64,000 nt of DNA, taken from NCBI GenBank assembly GCA_037576195.1, contig CM075102.1:40296745-40360744 (forward strand), read 5' to 3'. Below the pieces are notes generated by a model, which was not told where the DNA came from, ran no database searches, and saw only the letters and a program-made list of their open reading frames with translations. Position 1 is the stretch's first letter; each line of letters starts with the position of its first letter. This stretch comes from Phytoseiulus persimilis. Its lineage: Eukaryota; Arthropoda; Arachnida; Mesostigmata; Phytoseiidae. Positions 48,986 to 61,644 of the stretch are shown piece by piece. The translations under genes and the position numbers were made by a program.

Positions 48986-51405
48986 AGTGATAATAAGCTC
49001 AACTTGATACCCATATGTCCCACTGCTTTCATTGGACTCCATGAATGGATAGGCTCTATGGATTCTCCATCAACGGTTCGGGATAGGATAAAGGAAAGGT
49101 TTCTTCAGGGTGTTACCAAAAGCTTGGAAGGTAAGCAGATGGAGGAAAATTCCGATCGGGTACAAGGGCCGGTCGCATCAATAGTAATCCCGAATCCTCT
49201 CGAGAACGGGGAAGCTTTTCGAGAAAGTCAGAGGCTCGGCTAATACCGGTACGATTTAGAAGCCTAGGCTGAATCATTCGTCAAAGCCCCGATGGTAGCT
49301 GCTGCCACAAACGGCGCATCTAGGCTTGACGTGCGGTATGTCCCTCGTGGGGCATCAATTTCAATAACTCAGGTCAGCGCTGGGAGAGATCAACTTTGAT
49401 AGTTGTCCTCGCCAGCGAGCCGATACGGCTACGGCAGAACAGCCTGTCAGAAAGATAGAGTGAACGGAACCGTCCGCGGAGAAATCCTTCGATCGCTGCC
49501 CCTGACCCACAAAGCGTGAATCGAGCGCCAAACCGTGAGAGCAATATTGTGTTGGAAAAGCTGAGGAGTTACATGGAGTGTGAGAGAAACTGGCCGAGCA
49601 TCTCGTCACACCTCTGCCGATAACGAACTCGTTCAAAACAGAGCTCGGCGAATAACGACCGCACCATATGAAAGACTTGGCCAAGGCGCGAAAAATGCTC
49701 GATTGTGACAGGTTTGAGAGGCATCTCCAAGAAAATCACGTTCAGTGGGGATGAAAATGAGCTTATCGCTCTGCAGCGTCAGCTAAAGAAGGCTCTCCAG
49801 AGACAGCCATCGGGGGGACAAATGTGCGAACGATTCTCTCGACCGCCACCTAACCTGATTCAGCGCTTCCGCCGCTTGATTCCGCACCACGTTTCAAACC
49901 ATTCCAAACGCCCATTTGAGGAGTGAGAAGTGTTGGCACGCGAAAATCAGAACTCGGAAGATGGATCCATACTGTCTTTCCTTTACACTGGCCGGAGCGG
50001 GAGCGTCGCGCGGTGACTGGTGGAGATTTTCCTGCGACGCAGCGATCGCCCATTACTGGGGAATTACTGGAGGTCAACGCCGCATGGAACCCAAAGATCA
50101 GTTCTGTTCTCAGTGAGGCTCTCATTCTCCCTGTGAATCCGATTCGACCGCAACGAGGAACTTCTCTCGTCTTTTTGGAAGTGTTCGAAAGGTCCCTAGG
50201 GAGCGTTCTTCCGTGTGGCTTCGAAACGAACGGGTCCCAGGCCGTTCTCAAAGCCGCTTCCTGTCCGCTGCAGAATGCTTGCGCGGTGCTGAGGTAGATA
50301 ACTAGGCATAGCGTCGTAGCCTTTTTCTTGAGCCTCGACTCTGCGTTGTTAGGCGAGCGCTGGCTTAATCTGAGCACCGAGGAGAGGGAACGCTTTTCTC
50401 GGGTCAGTCGGCTGGATTGAAATCTGATCATCTGAGCTGCGTTTTCGCTCACCTCGATGTCGATTCCGAATCTCCGTAAGCGGAGACGAAGATCAATATG
50501 ATGATTCAATGGCCTCAGAAATGAACGAGAGTTCCGAATCACATAAGCATGTTGGTGGAGGAAAAACCAAAATATGGTCTTCAGGATATTCCAGACGATA
50601 TTGCTGTCGAAAGAGGAACGGCAATATGAGAAGTGACAACGAGGTACGAGAGAGGAGCACAAACGAGTGCAACGGAGGAAAAAGCCGAGCTTTTTCTGTG
50701 CGATCGCCCTCCTATAGTGACTCAAACCAACGGCGATGTATACAAGGAACAGAAGGCTTCCAACACAGGACCCTCGCTCAAGACTACGGACTTGCAGAAG
50801 AGGACGAGACCAGTCTTCCAGATTCAGATAGGAAAACAGGAGCACCTCAGTTTGATGTGACGGGAAGCGCGCAGTAACCGTTCCATTAAGATACCTGGTC
50901 AGGATTTTCATGGTCCACAACAAAAACCTCAATTCGGAATCGCAATGACGAAAACGGTGTCCTCCCGGGGAGGGTAATGACCTGGACAGTCGTGACAACG
51001 TGGACAGTCGCAAAAACCATAGTTGTAGGGACAAAGGCTGAAACGCTTGAATAATAGCGATGATATAGAAAAAAAATGTTCCTGAATCAGGCGAAACGAG
51101 GCCATGTGGCAGAGTTACACCCGCCTACAATCCTCAGGAGCGTTATACCGAGGGAAGAAGGTCAGAGGAGGCGTCTTATCAGTATCGTATTTTTCGCGAA
51201 ATGCGTCACTCCGATTTGCGTTAGCTCGTGGATAAATATCATTGGTCTGCAGAGATATCCTGAGAGACACCAGTAATATCCGCACGAGTTGGAATCACAA
51301 ACTACAGCCTTCAGGAAACCTATAAGATTGCTAAAGGAACTTCGAGGACGGGGAATTCATTTCCAGAAAACAAGTTGATGAGGTGGAATACTACGTGAGA
51401 AATGA
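48986..51405. other. Intergenic region downstream of the hAT relic
   Basis: No recognised gene. A minus-strand open frame of 394 codons at 49850-51034 has no domain I recognise and runs through a transposon-derived fragment at 50305-50379, so I do not call it a gene. Plus-strand frames at 49923-50297 and 50509-50877 are also unsupported. Confidence 0.5.
50305..50379 (+). repeat. Fragment related to the hAT-like element at 18838-19148
   Basis: The stretch containing GCGTCGTAGCC, TTTCTTGAGCCTC and a terminal ...CACCG matches the right half of the element near 19098-19148 (GCGCCGTAGCCTC, TTTGAGCCTC, ...CACCG). It shows that this repeat occurs more than once in the genome. No left end was found beside it. 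Confidence 0.6.
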
Positions 51406-51411
51406 TTTATT
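51406..51411 (-). terminator. Poly(A) signal candidate for VDAC
   Basis: TTTATT on the plus strand, AATAAA on the minus strand, 314 bp beyond the VDAC stop codon in the direction of transcription. Confidence 0.5.
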
Positions 51412-51725
51412 CGTTCGTTGGAGTATAATCCGACTAATTGGTAGGAGCGAGCCGGTACATGGATGATGAACCAACTGTCGCTCGACCTGACTGATTGCAG
51501 CAAAAGCATTTGGAATTTCACATAACAGACACCAGTCTTCGAACCCTACGTCATTTCGATCGTTAGAGTGCCACTTCCTTCCGGATGGGGTTTGCTTTGC
51601 GCTCCTATAGCTAAACATTCTTCAGTCTCGTACCTCCAACAGCTGTGGTTTCAAAATACATCCAACTCTCAGGCCACACTCTGGACACAGAAATCAGCCA
51701 AACTTCTCAGTAGGTGCCCAAGTAT

Positions 51726-54525
51726 TTAACCCTCGAGATTGAGACCGCAACCAAGCTTGTGGCCTCCTTGATTAAAGTTCTTAACATCGACGTTGGAGGA
51801 GAACGTGACTTCAATGCCTTCACGAAGACGGTGTGTGAGACCGAGACCAAGGGAGCCTTGGTTGTTGATCTTCGCGCGGAGTGAAGTGTTCTTGTCGACG
51901 GTGAAGACACCTCCGACGCCGAATTTCGCGGCTTGGTTTCCCTGACTCCAGTCGATCGAGAATCCGGCTTGGAGATCTGGACGCACTTTGTGGTAGACAG
52001 AAGCCCCGAAAACTTTGCCGTCGTTGACATTCGAGTGCAGGACGACGTCATTGTTTTTGTAGCCCACAGCGAAATTGCTCTTCGTCAAGTTTTTCTTCGA
52101 AGTGTCGAATCCGAGCTGGAAAATGTCAAGATAGAATGAGTCAACCTCAGGTTGAGCGCAGAGAAAACAGAACAATACTGATAATCACATCGGCGCACAT
52201 ACGATGGAGATACTTGTGACAGTTTATGGAACTATCTTCGACGTGACTTCGACGTGTTCGCCCTACAAAGCAACTCTTCTATTTCGACCTCATGAATTAT
52301 GATCGCCTTGTGCATGCAGTAAGGATCTGCCACTCCGATTGAAGCTCGAGCCGAATAACCGGGTGGTTGTCACCGCCGGCTCCTACTCGTTGTTGTTTAG
52401 TACCCGGTCTAGCAGAAGGTATCTAACGAAAACATGTACCAGGTGTTTTGCTACACTAAAATATCTCTCCCCGCACAATTCAGCGCGGATGTCCTCATAA
52501 CGCCGCACAGCGTTCAATAATCTTAAAGCCTCGTCACGAGCTACCAACAGACTATTTTTCCAGATAAACTATCGACGACTGTTGAAACTTTACCTGACAA
52601 CCCGCGAGCCAGCCTTGATGCGACAGAACGGTTGAGGCATTGACCATTGGGGACGCGTTGTTGTAGGCGACATCAGCGGTTGAGTTGATGTAGTCTCCCT
52701 TGTAACCGGCCGATACAACAGCGTTCTTCTTGCCTGGAAACGAGTTCATGAGCAACGTCAGAAATGTTGGTTACGTCTCAAACTTGGGAGAGAGTAGCCC
52801 CGAGTGACGCAGGATCCGGAGTCTCGTAAGCGACAGTCACGTATAAGTTTCATGAACTTCGACAAGTGAACCCAAGCCAGCGCCACTTTCGAGGAGCTCG
52901 ATGCGAGCTGTCGCCGTTCCCTCACATGTCGAGCACTCTCATGTTGAACACAATCAGCGGCAAAGACAAGATGAGGAACAACGTGGAGGAGAAGCACGTT
53001 CCAGACCAGTTCGCGCGGTCATTCCCCGATACCATGCCCGAGTAATGATTAGAGAAGTAAATTCCTGGGTTCGGACCTGGATCTTTCGAGTTGAATCGAC
53101 ACTTGAACGTCAGCTGTTTCCTTTCCTCCTTCGGAATGCTTTTAGCCACAGATAACGTGAAGCCTGTGACGCCTACAATGAGTTGCCCACACAATTTCAG
53201 TGGTAGAATGTAGGCTAACGAGGGACGGTAGATTCCTAGCTGAAATCGCGCTCCATTGAAACGCCCGGAACTACCTCTCGGCAATATGTGCGACGGAAGA
53301 ACTAGCATAGATCCGGAATTATGAGAGCATCTGTATGAAAATAATAAATGAGTTGCAATCGATTCGGTCCCAGGTGCAGAACCGACCGTTGCGATAGCGA
53401 ACTGTATTAGGGCCTCGATTCGCAAGAGAGCTCGTGGGCGATCGAGGAGGAATTTTCCGAGGAGTTCCCGATACGAACGACCATAAGCCATTCAGACAGC
53501 GCCCGACACATGTGACCGCGTACGAGCACGCCCGACAGCGATCCGAGATCAGGGTACTCATCTCACGGGGTTTATTTGTGTGTCATGTGTGAGAGAGAAG
53601 TTGGCGAAGTTGCGGTTCTATTATTCAGCCCGGGTTGAGCCCGACGATATATGCGAGGAGATCCAGAACAAACAGCTCTATTTCAGACGAACATGGAGAT
53701 GTGGAACAGGATTGAATCCAGTCACCCATACGCTCGCGGATAGAATGATGATGAAGCCTGTTGTGACACTGATTGGGAGCGCGACTAGACTTCTAGTGTA
53801 CACGAACATGGAAGTAACCCTAGGAGCGACGCTCTTAGTGCTTAGTGACGCTCTTGTTACGTTCATGTTCGTCATCGAGCAACGGAACGATTCGAGCTCG
53901 CGAAAGATCGTTGAGGAATCTTGAGCTTAGTTCCAACGGCTCGAAGTGCGCAGATATCGGATTCAAATGAAATCATTTGGGCTGACACTGTCGGGCGAAG
54001 CAGATCTCGGAAGTGAGGAGTTAACAATTAGATCCAGAAGAGCGAGAAGAGCAGCGCGTTCAAAGGATCGTCAAATAGACAGGGTCACTCAAGGACACCA
54101 CGTGGTTTCCCGAGGATTCACGGGAACCTCAGGGCTCTTTCCAGAAGGTTCTCTTCGCCCTCACCGGGCGGTCACTCTCGGCTGCAGCCAAGAGTCATCA
54201 ACTTACCAGTCTGAGGAGCGAAGTTGATGTTGGCCGAGAGCTTAAGTCCCTTGCTGATGCAGTCCTCAGCCGTGATCTCGGTGCTCAAGTTGTTATCAGT
54301 GGTCCATTTCTCCTTGAGGGTGACTCCATGCTCAGTGATCTTGTACTTGACATCGAAAGAGCCAGTGATCTTCCCAGTATCGTTGAGCGAAGTTCCACCA
54401 GCGGTGAACTCGATGCCCGAGCTCGACTTGGTCTTGCTTTCGAATTTCACCACACCGGAGAGATAATTCTTCGAAAATACGTCACGGGCCTCTTTGCCGA
54501 GATCGGAATATGATGGGGGTGCCAT
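51726..54525 (-). CDS. Voltage-dependent anion channel (VDAC, mitochondrial porin), complete
   Basis: Three coding exons on the minus strand: 54525-54207, 52733-52594 and 52115-51726, with introns of 1473 and 478 bp. They encode 282 residues, the usual VDAC length. VDAC is the 19-strand beta-barrel of the outer mitochondrial membrane, passing ATP, ADP and small metabolites. The N-terminal helix MAPPSYSDLGKEARDVF, the GLK-containing strand (ISKGLKLSANINF), GWLAGCQ and KSNFAVGYK are all at family positions. The C-terminus is GHKLGCGLNLEG. The ATG at 54525 opens the conserved N-terminus, so the start is secure; a 5' untranslated exon upstream is possible. The first intron holds a 189-codon minus-strand open frame (53491-52922) that I do not recognise. 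Confidence 0.97.
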
Positions 54526-56926
54526 CTCGAGTTGGGTACCGAAGAAGTTCTGCTGGAAGTTCCACCGAAAAGTATACGGAGCGCGCCCTCTCTGTGTGCT
54601 ACCGCAGTTCTCAAAGACACCGCAAAGTCAATATGGCGTCGGAGCACTTCCGCTCCTCCCTGAACCCAACAAACCTTTCGTCGAGTCTTTATGCCAGGCG
54701 GTTCATTGAACCATCCTCGAAGTCGAGTTCTCGGTTCCTATTCACAATCGTTGCGAGAAACACAGAGGCTCTGGAAATTCCGGAGCGTTCTGACGGAATT
54801 TAGTCCTTCCCTATAATATTCAAAAAAGCGCGCGAATAGCGCCGTAACTCAGGACAGATTCAAATAAAACCTGGGGGTTTGGTACTCTTTCGGTTCCAGG
54901 GCATGAAGAGAGGCTCCGAGTAGTGTCCGATAGCCGGAGCCACACCCTTTCCCTGCGTCCTCTCTTATCCAGGAATGTGCCCAGGTTTCCAGGGAGGGGA
55001 GGGGCTCGAGCAGTTTTGTCCCCATTCTCACACCACTCTGAGGGACGTTTATTTCCGACGATGATCATCATCGACATGGGATCCTTTGGGACGGACCAAA
55101 ATTCCGAAGGAGCCCCAACCCAGGAAGGGCTCAGGGCATTCTCTGATTGAATTTGACATGAAGCATATTCCAAGTTTCGTGACTACAACACTCCACATCC
55201 TTATGGGTTGAGAGAATCCCTCCATTCCTGGCGGGCCTAGGAATCGGCGTCACAACGAAACCTTCGTGTGACCTGTGTGTTCGTTGTCTGATTTCCATTC
55301 ATGGCGACACCGGTTCGTGTGATGGATCTGAGTTGGAACTCCGAGTAAAGGTGTCGCGCGATGAGCATCGGACAGTTAGCTGAACCTGTTCAAAAGCGAC
55401 TCTCAACCATCTCTCAGATCACACTGCACCCGAGCTAGTTGAGGTCGAAGTCATCGGTTTGAATCACAGGTCAACGGTCATAATCCATGAGTGACTTCAT
55501 AAGCAGGGGATCCCCAATGCTGAGAGAGGGGGATAAAGTCGCTCTGCTGAGAGTGGTAACGGGAGTATTCTGATGAAGAACTCGATGGCCAATAGAACTT
55601 GGAACAACGATGGAATCGGCTCTCAAAGCCAGTCACCCCGCGCTGGACATTTTCCGTGTTCAGAAAATATTCATCCACTCCGATCGCTCTCTGAAATGAC
55701 AAGGATGCGTGCGCAGTCGGGTAACTACCCAGTCCTTACGTTTCAAAATCTCTTCAATCAATTCTAGCTCGTACTTCAATCAATCGAGTCTTGGGGAGTA
55801 TCTTGGGAGAGGACCGCTGCTCCGTTCTGGCATGTTTCCCGATCGAATGCGGCGTAGTGTTCACCCTGTGGCGTAACGACCCTCGATGATGCCCGGGGCC
55901 GAACCTAAATCTGGTGCCCCTCATGGCGAAAACTTTCCTCAATCTGATACCCCTCATGGCGTAGTATCCGATACCAAGTCCACTGGAGGCAGATACCGCC
56001 ACCTTTAGGGCACATGGAAGTTTCGGGTCGCGATGTAGGATTTGGCGAACGGCGTCGCCGGATTCTAGAAGGACGTCGCGAATCCGAGCTGGGCGATACC
56101 CTGCCCCATACCCCGGGCCCAAGACCGCCCCCTCAGCTAACCCCCTCCCCCCTCGCTACTCTAGTGCGTTCACCCATGAGAACCGACTCACGGTGCGCGG
56201 AACGCTGCGTGGTCCGGGCGAATCCCCTGTCGTTCAAGCATTATCGAAGACAGCACGGCTTTCTCACTCGTAGACAGAGAAAAACCCATAGGTCGCCCGA
56301 AATTCTCATCATAACCCTGACTGAGAACGGCGTTCCGTTTGAGAGAGATACATAACCATCGGATCCATTACCCTGACGTCGACTGTATGTGGCTTCCCTC
56401 TGTACTTGGATTTGAAAGTTTCGCGCCAGATAGTAGGTATCTCGGTGACACCTGAGTCCAACGCTCGCCAGCCGGAAGAACTTATCAAGCAATGGCTCAG
56501 ATTCTCACTATCCTATGATCAGGCATCCCGATTTAGAACGATTGGATGCGTGCGTGAAAGCAAAACTTCTGAGACGAATGTAGCCCTATTCCAATCCTCG
56601 AACGGCCCATCTTTCTCCCAAATATCGTGATTCTTCAGTTCGATATCGAGGACGGAAGGAAGAGGCGAACAGATCACCCTCCTTCGCCTGATCCGCTAAC
56701 TGCAATTCATCATTTCACATTCAGTCAAGGGAGGACGGTCTCGGAGCTTTTCAGCGTTGACATGTACCACCCTATGAGCGTAGAATCGAACGCGGTCCCA
56801 AGAACAGTCTCAGAAGACAAGAACATCGCGACCGTTCGTGGAGCTCCATTCCGTTCGCCGGAATTATTTCTTGTGGTTCTCACCACTATGTATTGATTGC
56901 TGGGAGGTTTGATAAACGTGGTCAGA
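54526..56926. other. Divergent intergenic region between VDAC and OPA1
   Basis: A 2.4-kb interval between two start codons facing away from each other, so it should hold both promoters. No clear TATA box was found. A transposon remnant occupies about 55911-56166. Confidence 0.6.
55911..56166 (-). mobile_element. Remnant of a second CAGTGGCGTAGCCAG-type hAT element
   Basis: Read on the minus strand, 56166-56147 (CACTAGAGTAGCGAGGGGGG) matches the hAT left terminus at 45166 at 16 of 20 positions, including the G run. Inward there is a diverged pair of 19-bp direct repeats, 55911-55929 and 55944-55962 (TCTG.T.CCCCTCATGGCG, 17 of 19 identical). No coding remains. The inner limit is arbitrary. Confidence 0.5.
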
Positions 56927-59900
56927 ATGCTGAGCCGTTGTCGCGGCGAGGCGGTCAGGGTCGTCGGAGCCCGGGGGTATCACGCCCTCAAGCGCCGACC
57001 CAAGACGGACCCCCAAAGAAACAAAATGATTGTGCCTCTGGTAAGTACCCGCTCGGCTCATAATTGAGCGAACGATGCGTTGATCTGTAATCTGGTGAGA
57101 GTGACCTGCAGCGGCATCTGTGGTCATGCATGTGTTGAACTCCTTGAATAACCCATAGCTCAGGTGGGTTTCTCCATCTTTCCCGCTCAAAGTTGCCTCC
57201 TTCAGATTCTTCTGCGAACCCTTTGCTGTCACTGGCGACACTGCTAGCCCCTCTTCAGACCGACCCTGTGCCCATTAACCACCTGCGACTCTTCCTTTCC
57301 TTCGCAGCTGATTGCCACACAGCAGAAGCGAGGAATTCTCCTGGTGGCCCGAGCATTGAGGCATGTCCTCAAATTGCGATACCTCGTCTTGGGAGGATCC
57401 GTAGCTGGTGCAGCGAACATAGCAAATAGGTGAGTGCGTCATGCTGATTTCAAGTATCCCTCACCTGAGATTCGGATCTAACTCCTCGTTACTTTCTGAA
57501 GGTATGAGGAATTCAAGAAGAGTCTCCCGGATGCGAAATGGATCGATGATCTATTGCCAACAGACGAGAGCGTTTCCAAGATGCGAGAAACCGTGAACAA
57601 CGCCAAACTGAAGAGTGAGGAGATCCGCAGCTCGAAACTCGTTGTTCTGTTTAATTCTCACCCTTTGTCCAAACCGGTCGACGCAGAACTAATCGGGACA
57701 CTCGTGCCTCTACGCAGGTGGTCAAGTTCTGACGGATCGCATCTCCGGTTTCGCCCACTGGCTAAGTACGGTTCACTACGATGCGCCAGTTATGTCTTCT
57801 GATCTTAACGGTAATGGCATTGAGACAATGGCAGCAGCAGCTGCCGGACTTTTTGGGGGCGATGAAAAGGCTCCGCGGCAAAAAACGGACCAGGTAAGGA
57901 ACCAGGCAGGTATCGTTCAGGAACACGGCAGAAGCCTTCTGCAACTTTCGTTTTTCGAAAATATCAGTAGTAAGTGCGTGACTAAAAGTAGCTGATTGAG
58001 TTGTCCCCCGCCGTCAGTAGTGACCAAGTTGATGGTGGATTCCGTCTTTGAAAACTCATGTTCATGAAATTCTCCTGCAGTTCGCTCATCACAGTCCCTG
58101 TGTGTGTCCTGAATAGATTCACCCCTTATCTAATCCATGCTTGCCCCGACCCGGAGTCGATAAATCACTCTGACTGAATCTTCCTTTCCGCAGGAGCGGA
58201 TAAACAGTCTGCAAGATGAGTTGATACACCTCCAGATGAAGTATCAGAAAGAGCTCGAAAAGCTCGAGAAAGAGAACAAGGAATTGCGACGAGAAATTCT
58301 ACTCATCCGGAAAGGGAAGCCAGCAAACCACGTCAGGTGGGTTTGCTGAGTGAAGATACGCTTCCTTCCTTTATTATCGATTCATAGCTAATGATCAGTC
58401 CCACGTCCACCAGGAGACACCTCAAGAAGTCGTTGATCGACTTGTACTCGGAGGTTCTCGACGAACTCAGCGGCTGCGGTTTCGACGTTCAGGACAGTCT
58501 TCCAAGAGTTGTCGTTGTTGGCGATCAGTCCGCAGGGAAGACATCCGTATTGGAAATGATTGCACAAGCGAGGTATAACGATGACTTTTCCTTATTCTCC
58601 ATGAGCCAGCTATCCGGTTTCTCCGTGTCGATGTCGACTCAATCAATAAGTGTCACTCTTGTGCGTCCTGAGCTCGAGATCATCTTAACTTTCAGGATAT
58701 TCCCAAGAGGAGCCGGGGAAATGATGACGCGGTCGCCAGTAAAAGTGACGCTGTCGGAAGCTGCTTCTCATGTCGCACAATTCAGTGATTCGAGTCGAGA
58801 ATATGATTTGACCAAAGAGAAGGAACTGCAAGAGTTGAGACGAGAGATCGAGAACCGAATGAGGCGGAGCGTCGCTGATGGCAAGACGGTATCTAACGAG
58901 GTCATCTCGCTCAATGTCAGAGGTCCTGGTCTCCAAAGGATGGTACTCGTGGACTTGCCGGGGATCATCAGTACGTCAACAACGGAAATGGCGGCGGGGA
59001 CCAAGGAGTCCATCCGTGAAATGACCGAGTACTATATGAACAATCCCAACGCCATAATTCTGTGCATCCAAGACGGCTCTGTCGATGCTGAGAGATCTAT
59101 GGTCACCGATCTTGTCAGCCGATCAGATCCAGAGGGTGCGCGAACAGTATTCGTGCTCACGAAAGTGGATTTGGCGGAGAAGAATATGGCGAACCCGAAT
59201 CGCATCAAGAAGATTCTCGATGGTCAATTATTTCCAATGAAAGCCTTGGGTGAGCAGTGCAAGGCCTCGTATAATATCAAGGCACTTGATTTCTGTTTAT
59301 GATGGAGAGTCCGTCGACCTTCGTCGATCCGATCGATGTTTCACTTCTCTTGAAGGGTCGATGTTTCAGATCCATTTTTGACGTTGCAGGATACTTCGCT
59401 GTGGTGACAGGACTGGGGGGCAGGGATGACCACATCGAGGATATCAAGGCGTACGAAGAACAGTTTTTCCTGAATAGCAAATTATGCCGCGAAGGTGTGC
59501 TCAATACGTCCCAGTGCACGACGCAGAATCTGAGTTTGAGTGTCAGTGAATGTTTTTGGCGGATGGTCAGAGAGAGCATCGAACAGCAAAGTGAAACCTT
59601 CAAAGCTCAGAGGTCAGTGTTCTAGAATGGTCAACCTGCAGTATTCGATCGGATCTCCGCCCGACGCCGTTGAGCTCTCGGGGTTGTCGCGCGTTGGTCT
59701 CATGAGGAAGTTGGAGCCCCATTAGTCCTGAATCTACAAAATGTTAATCGCTCGGGAGGTGATCTGATTTTTCTGTTGATCTCCAGATTCAACTTGGAAG
59801 CAGAATGGAAGAACAACTTCCCTCGGCTGAGAGAGCTCGATCGCGATGAGCTGTTTGAGCGTGCTAGGAGCGAATTACTTGACGAAGTCGCTCACCTCTC

Positions 59901-61242
59901 CCAGCTCTCGCCCAAAGAATGGGAACAAACCCTCCAGAAACGGCTGTGGCAAGAGGTTGAGGGTCACGTTTTCGACAGCATATACTTCCCAGCCGCGCAA
60001 ACTAAGAACTCCGGGACATTCAATACGGCGGCCGACATAAGACTCAAGCTATGGGTAGAGAAAATCCTCCCCAAAAAATCCATGGAAGTCGGTTGGTTCG
60101 CACTCAAAGAAACCTTGCAGAGGATGATAGAGTCCACTAAGCAGAGCAAGGGACACGACCGGATTTTCGACAAACTCATGGTTCGAGTTCTTGATGAGCT
60201 GGTGACGAGGCACAACTGGGAGGAGAAATCCATCGAAACATTGCGTCTGATTCAACTAAATGCTCTCGAAGACCGTTTGGTTCACGACAAGCACCAGTGG
60301 GATGCGAGCGTACAGTTCATGGAGCAGGTCCTCCGAGAGAAGTTCAACGAAGCGAAAGATCGCGTCTACCAAATGGTCGGGCCTGGATTCTATGAGCAGT
60401 GGCTCTATTGGAAGTATCGCAGCCCGGAGCAGAGCATCAAATGTGCTATAAAATCAGAGCTTGAGGCGATGCTCTTCAGACAGCCGGAAACCTTCTTCAA
60501 GGTAAGTCTGCGTGCATGCTGAAGTATTCTAGGACCATCCATTACAGGACCTGAAGAGGAATAACATCGATAAATTTGATTCAGGAGCATGGGCCAGGAT
60601 TGACCCAGGAGGAGTTGACCGCGATGAGGAAAAACCTCCAATCGAAGGGCTATAAAAACGTCGATTACAAGTGAGTCCATCAACCGCCGGCTTTCCTGAC
60701 GCATGGGCTCGAATTCCTACCTAAGGGTGCAAGTCCCAACTCGTAATTTCCCATTCTAAGGCAGATAAAGGAAACTTGGGATCCCGTCTACCGGTACTAC
60801 TTCCTCAAGTACGCCACAGAGAGAACCAAAGACTGCAGCCGGCTTTTCTACGCCTATCACAAAGGCACAGATGAAGAGAGCGCCAAATGTCCTGACGTAG
60901 TGCTTTTCTGGAGAATACAGAAGATGATTCAAACAACGTCGAATGTTCTGCGCCAACAGGTGATTTTTTTTCTTGCGTCTCTGTCTCACTGGTCGCGGAC
61001 AATTGAAGACGTGTTGAGAATCGAGAGCAATATGTGACATGACTTCGCAGGTGATGAATCGCGAAACCAAAAGGTTGGAGAAAGAAGTCAAAGAAATTCT
61101 TGAAGACTTCGGCGAGGATTCAACGGCGAAACGGGAACTCCTCACGGGACGACGGGTTGAACTGGCTGAAGAACTCAAGAGAGTTCGAGCGATTCAAGAA
61201 AAATTGGAAGAATTCATTGCTGCTCTCAATAAAGAAAAGTGA
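56927..61242 (+). CDS. Opa1: OPA1, mitochondrial inner-membrane dynamin-like GTPase, complete
   Basis: Twelve exons: 56927-57040, 57308-57429, 57502-57614, 57718-57893, 58194-58336, 58399-58572, 58696-59249, 59390-59612, 59787-60501, 60585-60670, 60761-60959, 61051-61242. Phases agree and give 936 residues (human about 960). The N-terminus [19 protein letters not shown] is an Arg-rich mitochondrial presequence. A hydrophobic stretch near [18 protein letters not shown] anchors the long form in the inner membrane. A coiled coil (exon 58194) precedes the GTPase: G1 GDQSAGKTS 264-272, G3 DLPG 367-370, G4 TKVD 436-439. [38 protein letters not shown] and the C-terminal [19 protein letters not shown] are typical OPA1. 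It drives inner-membrane fusion and cristae shaping. Exon 57718 is the least conserved and its edges the least certain. Confidence 0.97.
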
Positions 61243-61638
61243 ATGTTGGAGTGATAACACCTTGCAAATACTGCTCGAATTGCCCTATTGAGCTCTCCCA
61301 TTCGCCTGGTTGGACTTGGTTGAGTTATTGAATGTTCCTGCGCAGGGATTGAGAGCTCACTTTCACGCCGTAGTATTCGGATCGAGTTGTTGTGGGAGAT
61401 TTCGTAGAAACGTCCGATCTCTCGGTGATTCTTTCGAGGTGATTCTGCGAGATGAAACACAAATCCAAGGCCCGCGAATCAGTGTTTCAGCGCAGCCGAT
61501 GGGATAGTTGGTTTATGAGACATGAGACGCATCGAGTTATCCGTTACTTCGCTCTATGAAAATATCTGAGAGGACGAATCAGAAGTTATCATCTGAGAAC
61601 ATGAGAGCCGTCAGCATATGCGATCAATCGAGAAACTT

Positions 61639-61644
61639 AATAAA
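61639..61644 (+). terminator. Poly(A) signal candidate for OPA1
   Basis: AATAAA 397 bp after the OPA1 stop codon, in an A-rich context. Confidence 0.5.

Noticed and set aside
49004..49100. Right end of the hAT relic near CTCTATGG (49053-49060)
   Set aside because: The 8-mer resembles the left flank CTCTATAT, but the sequence before it lacks the inverted CCCCTGGCTACGCCACTG terminus.
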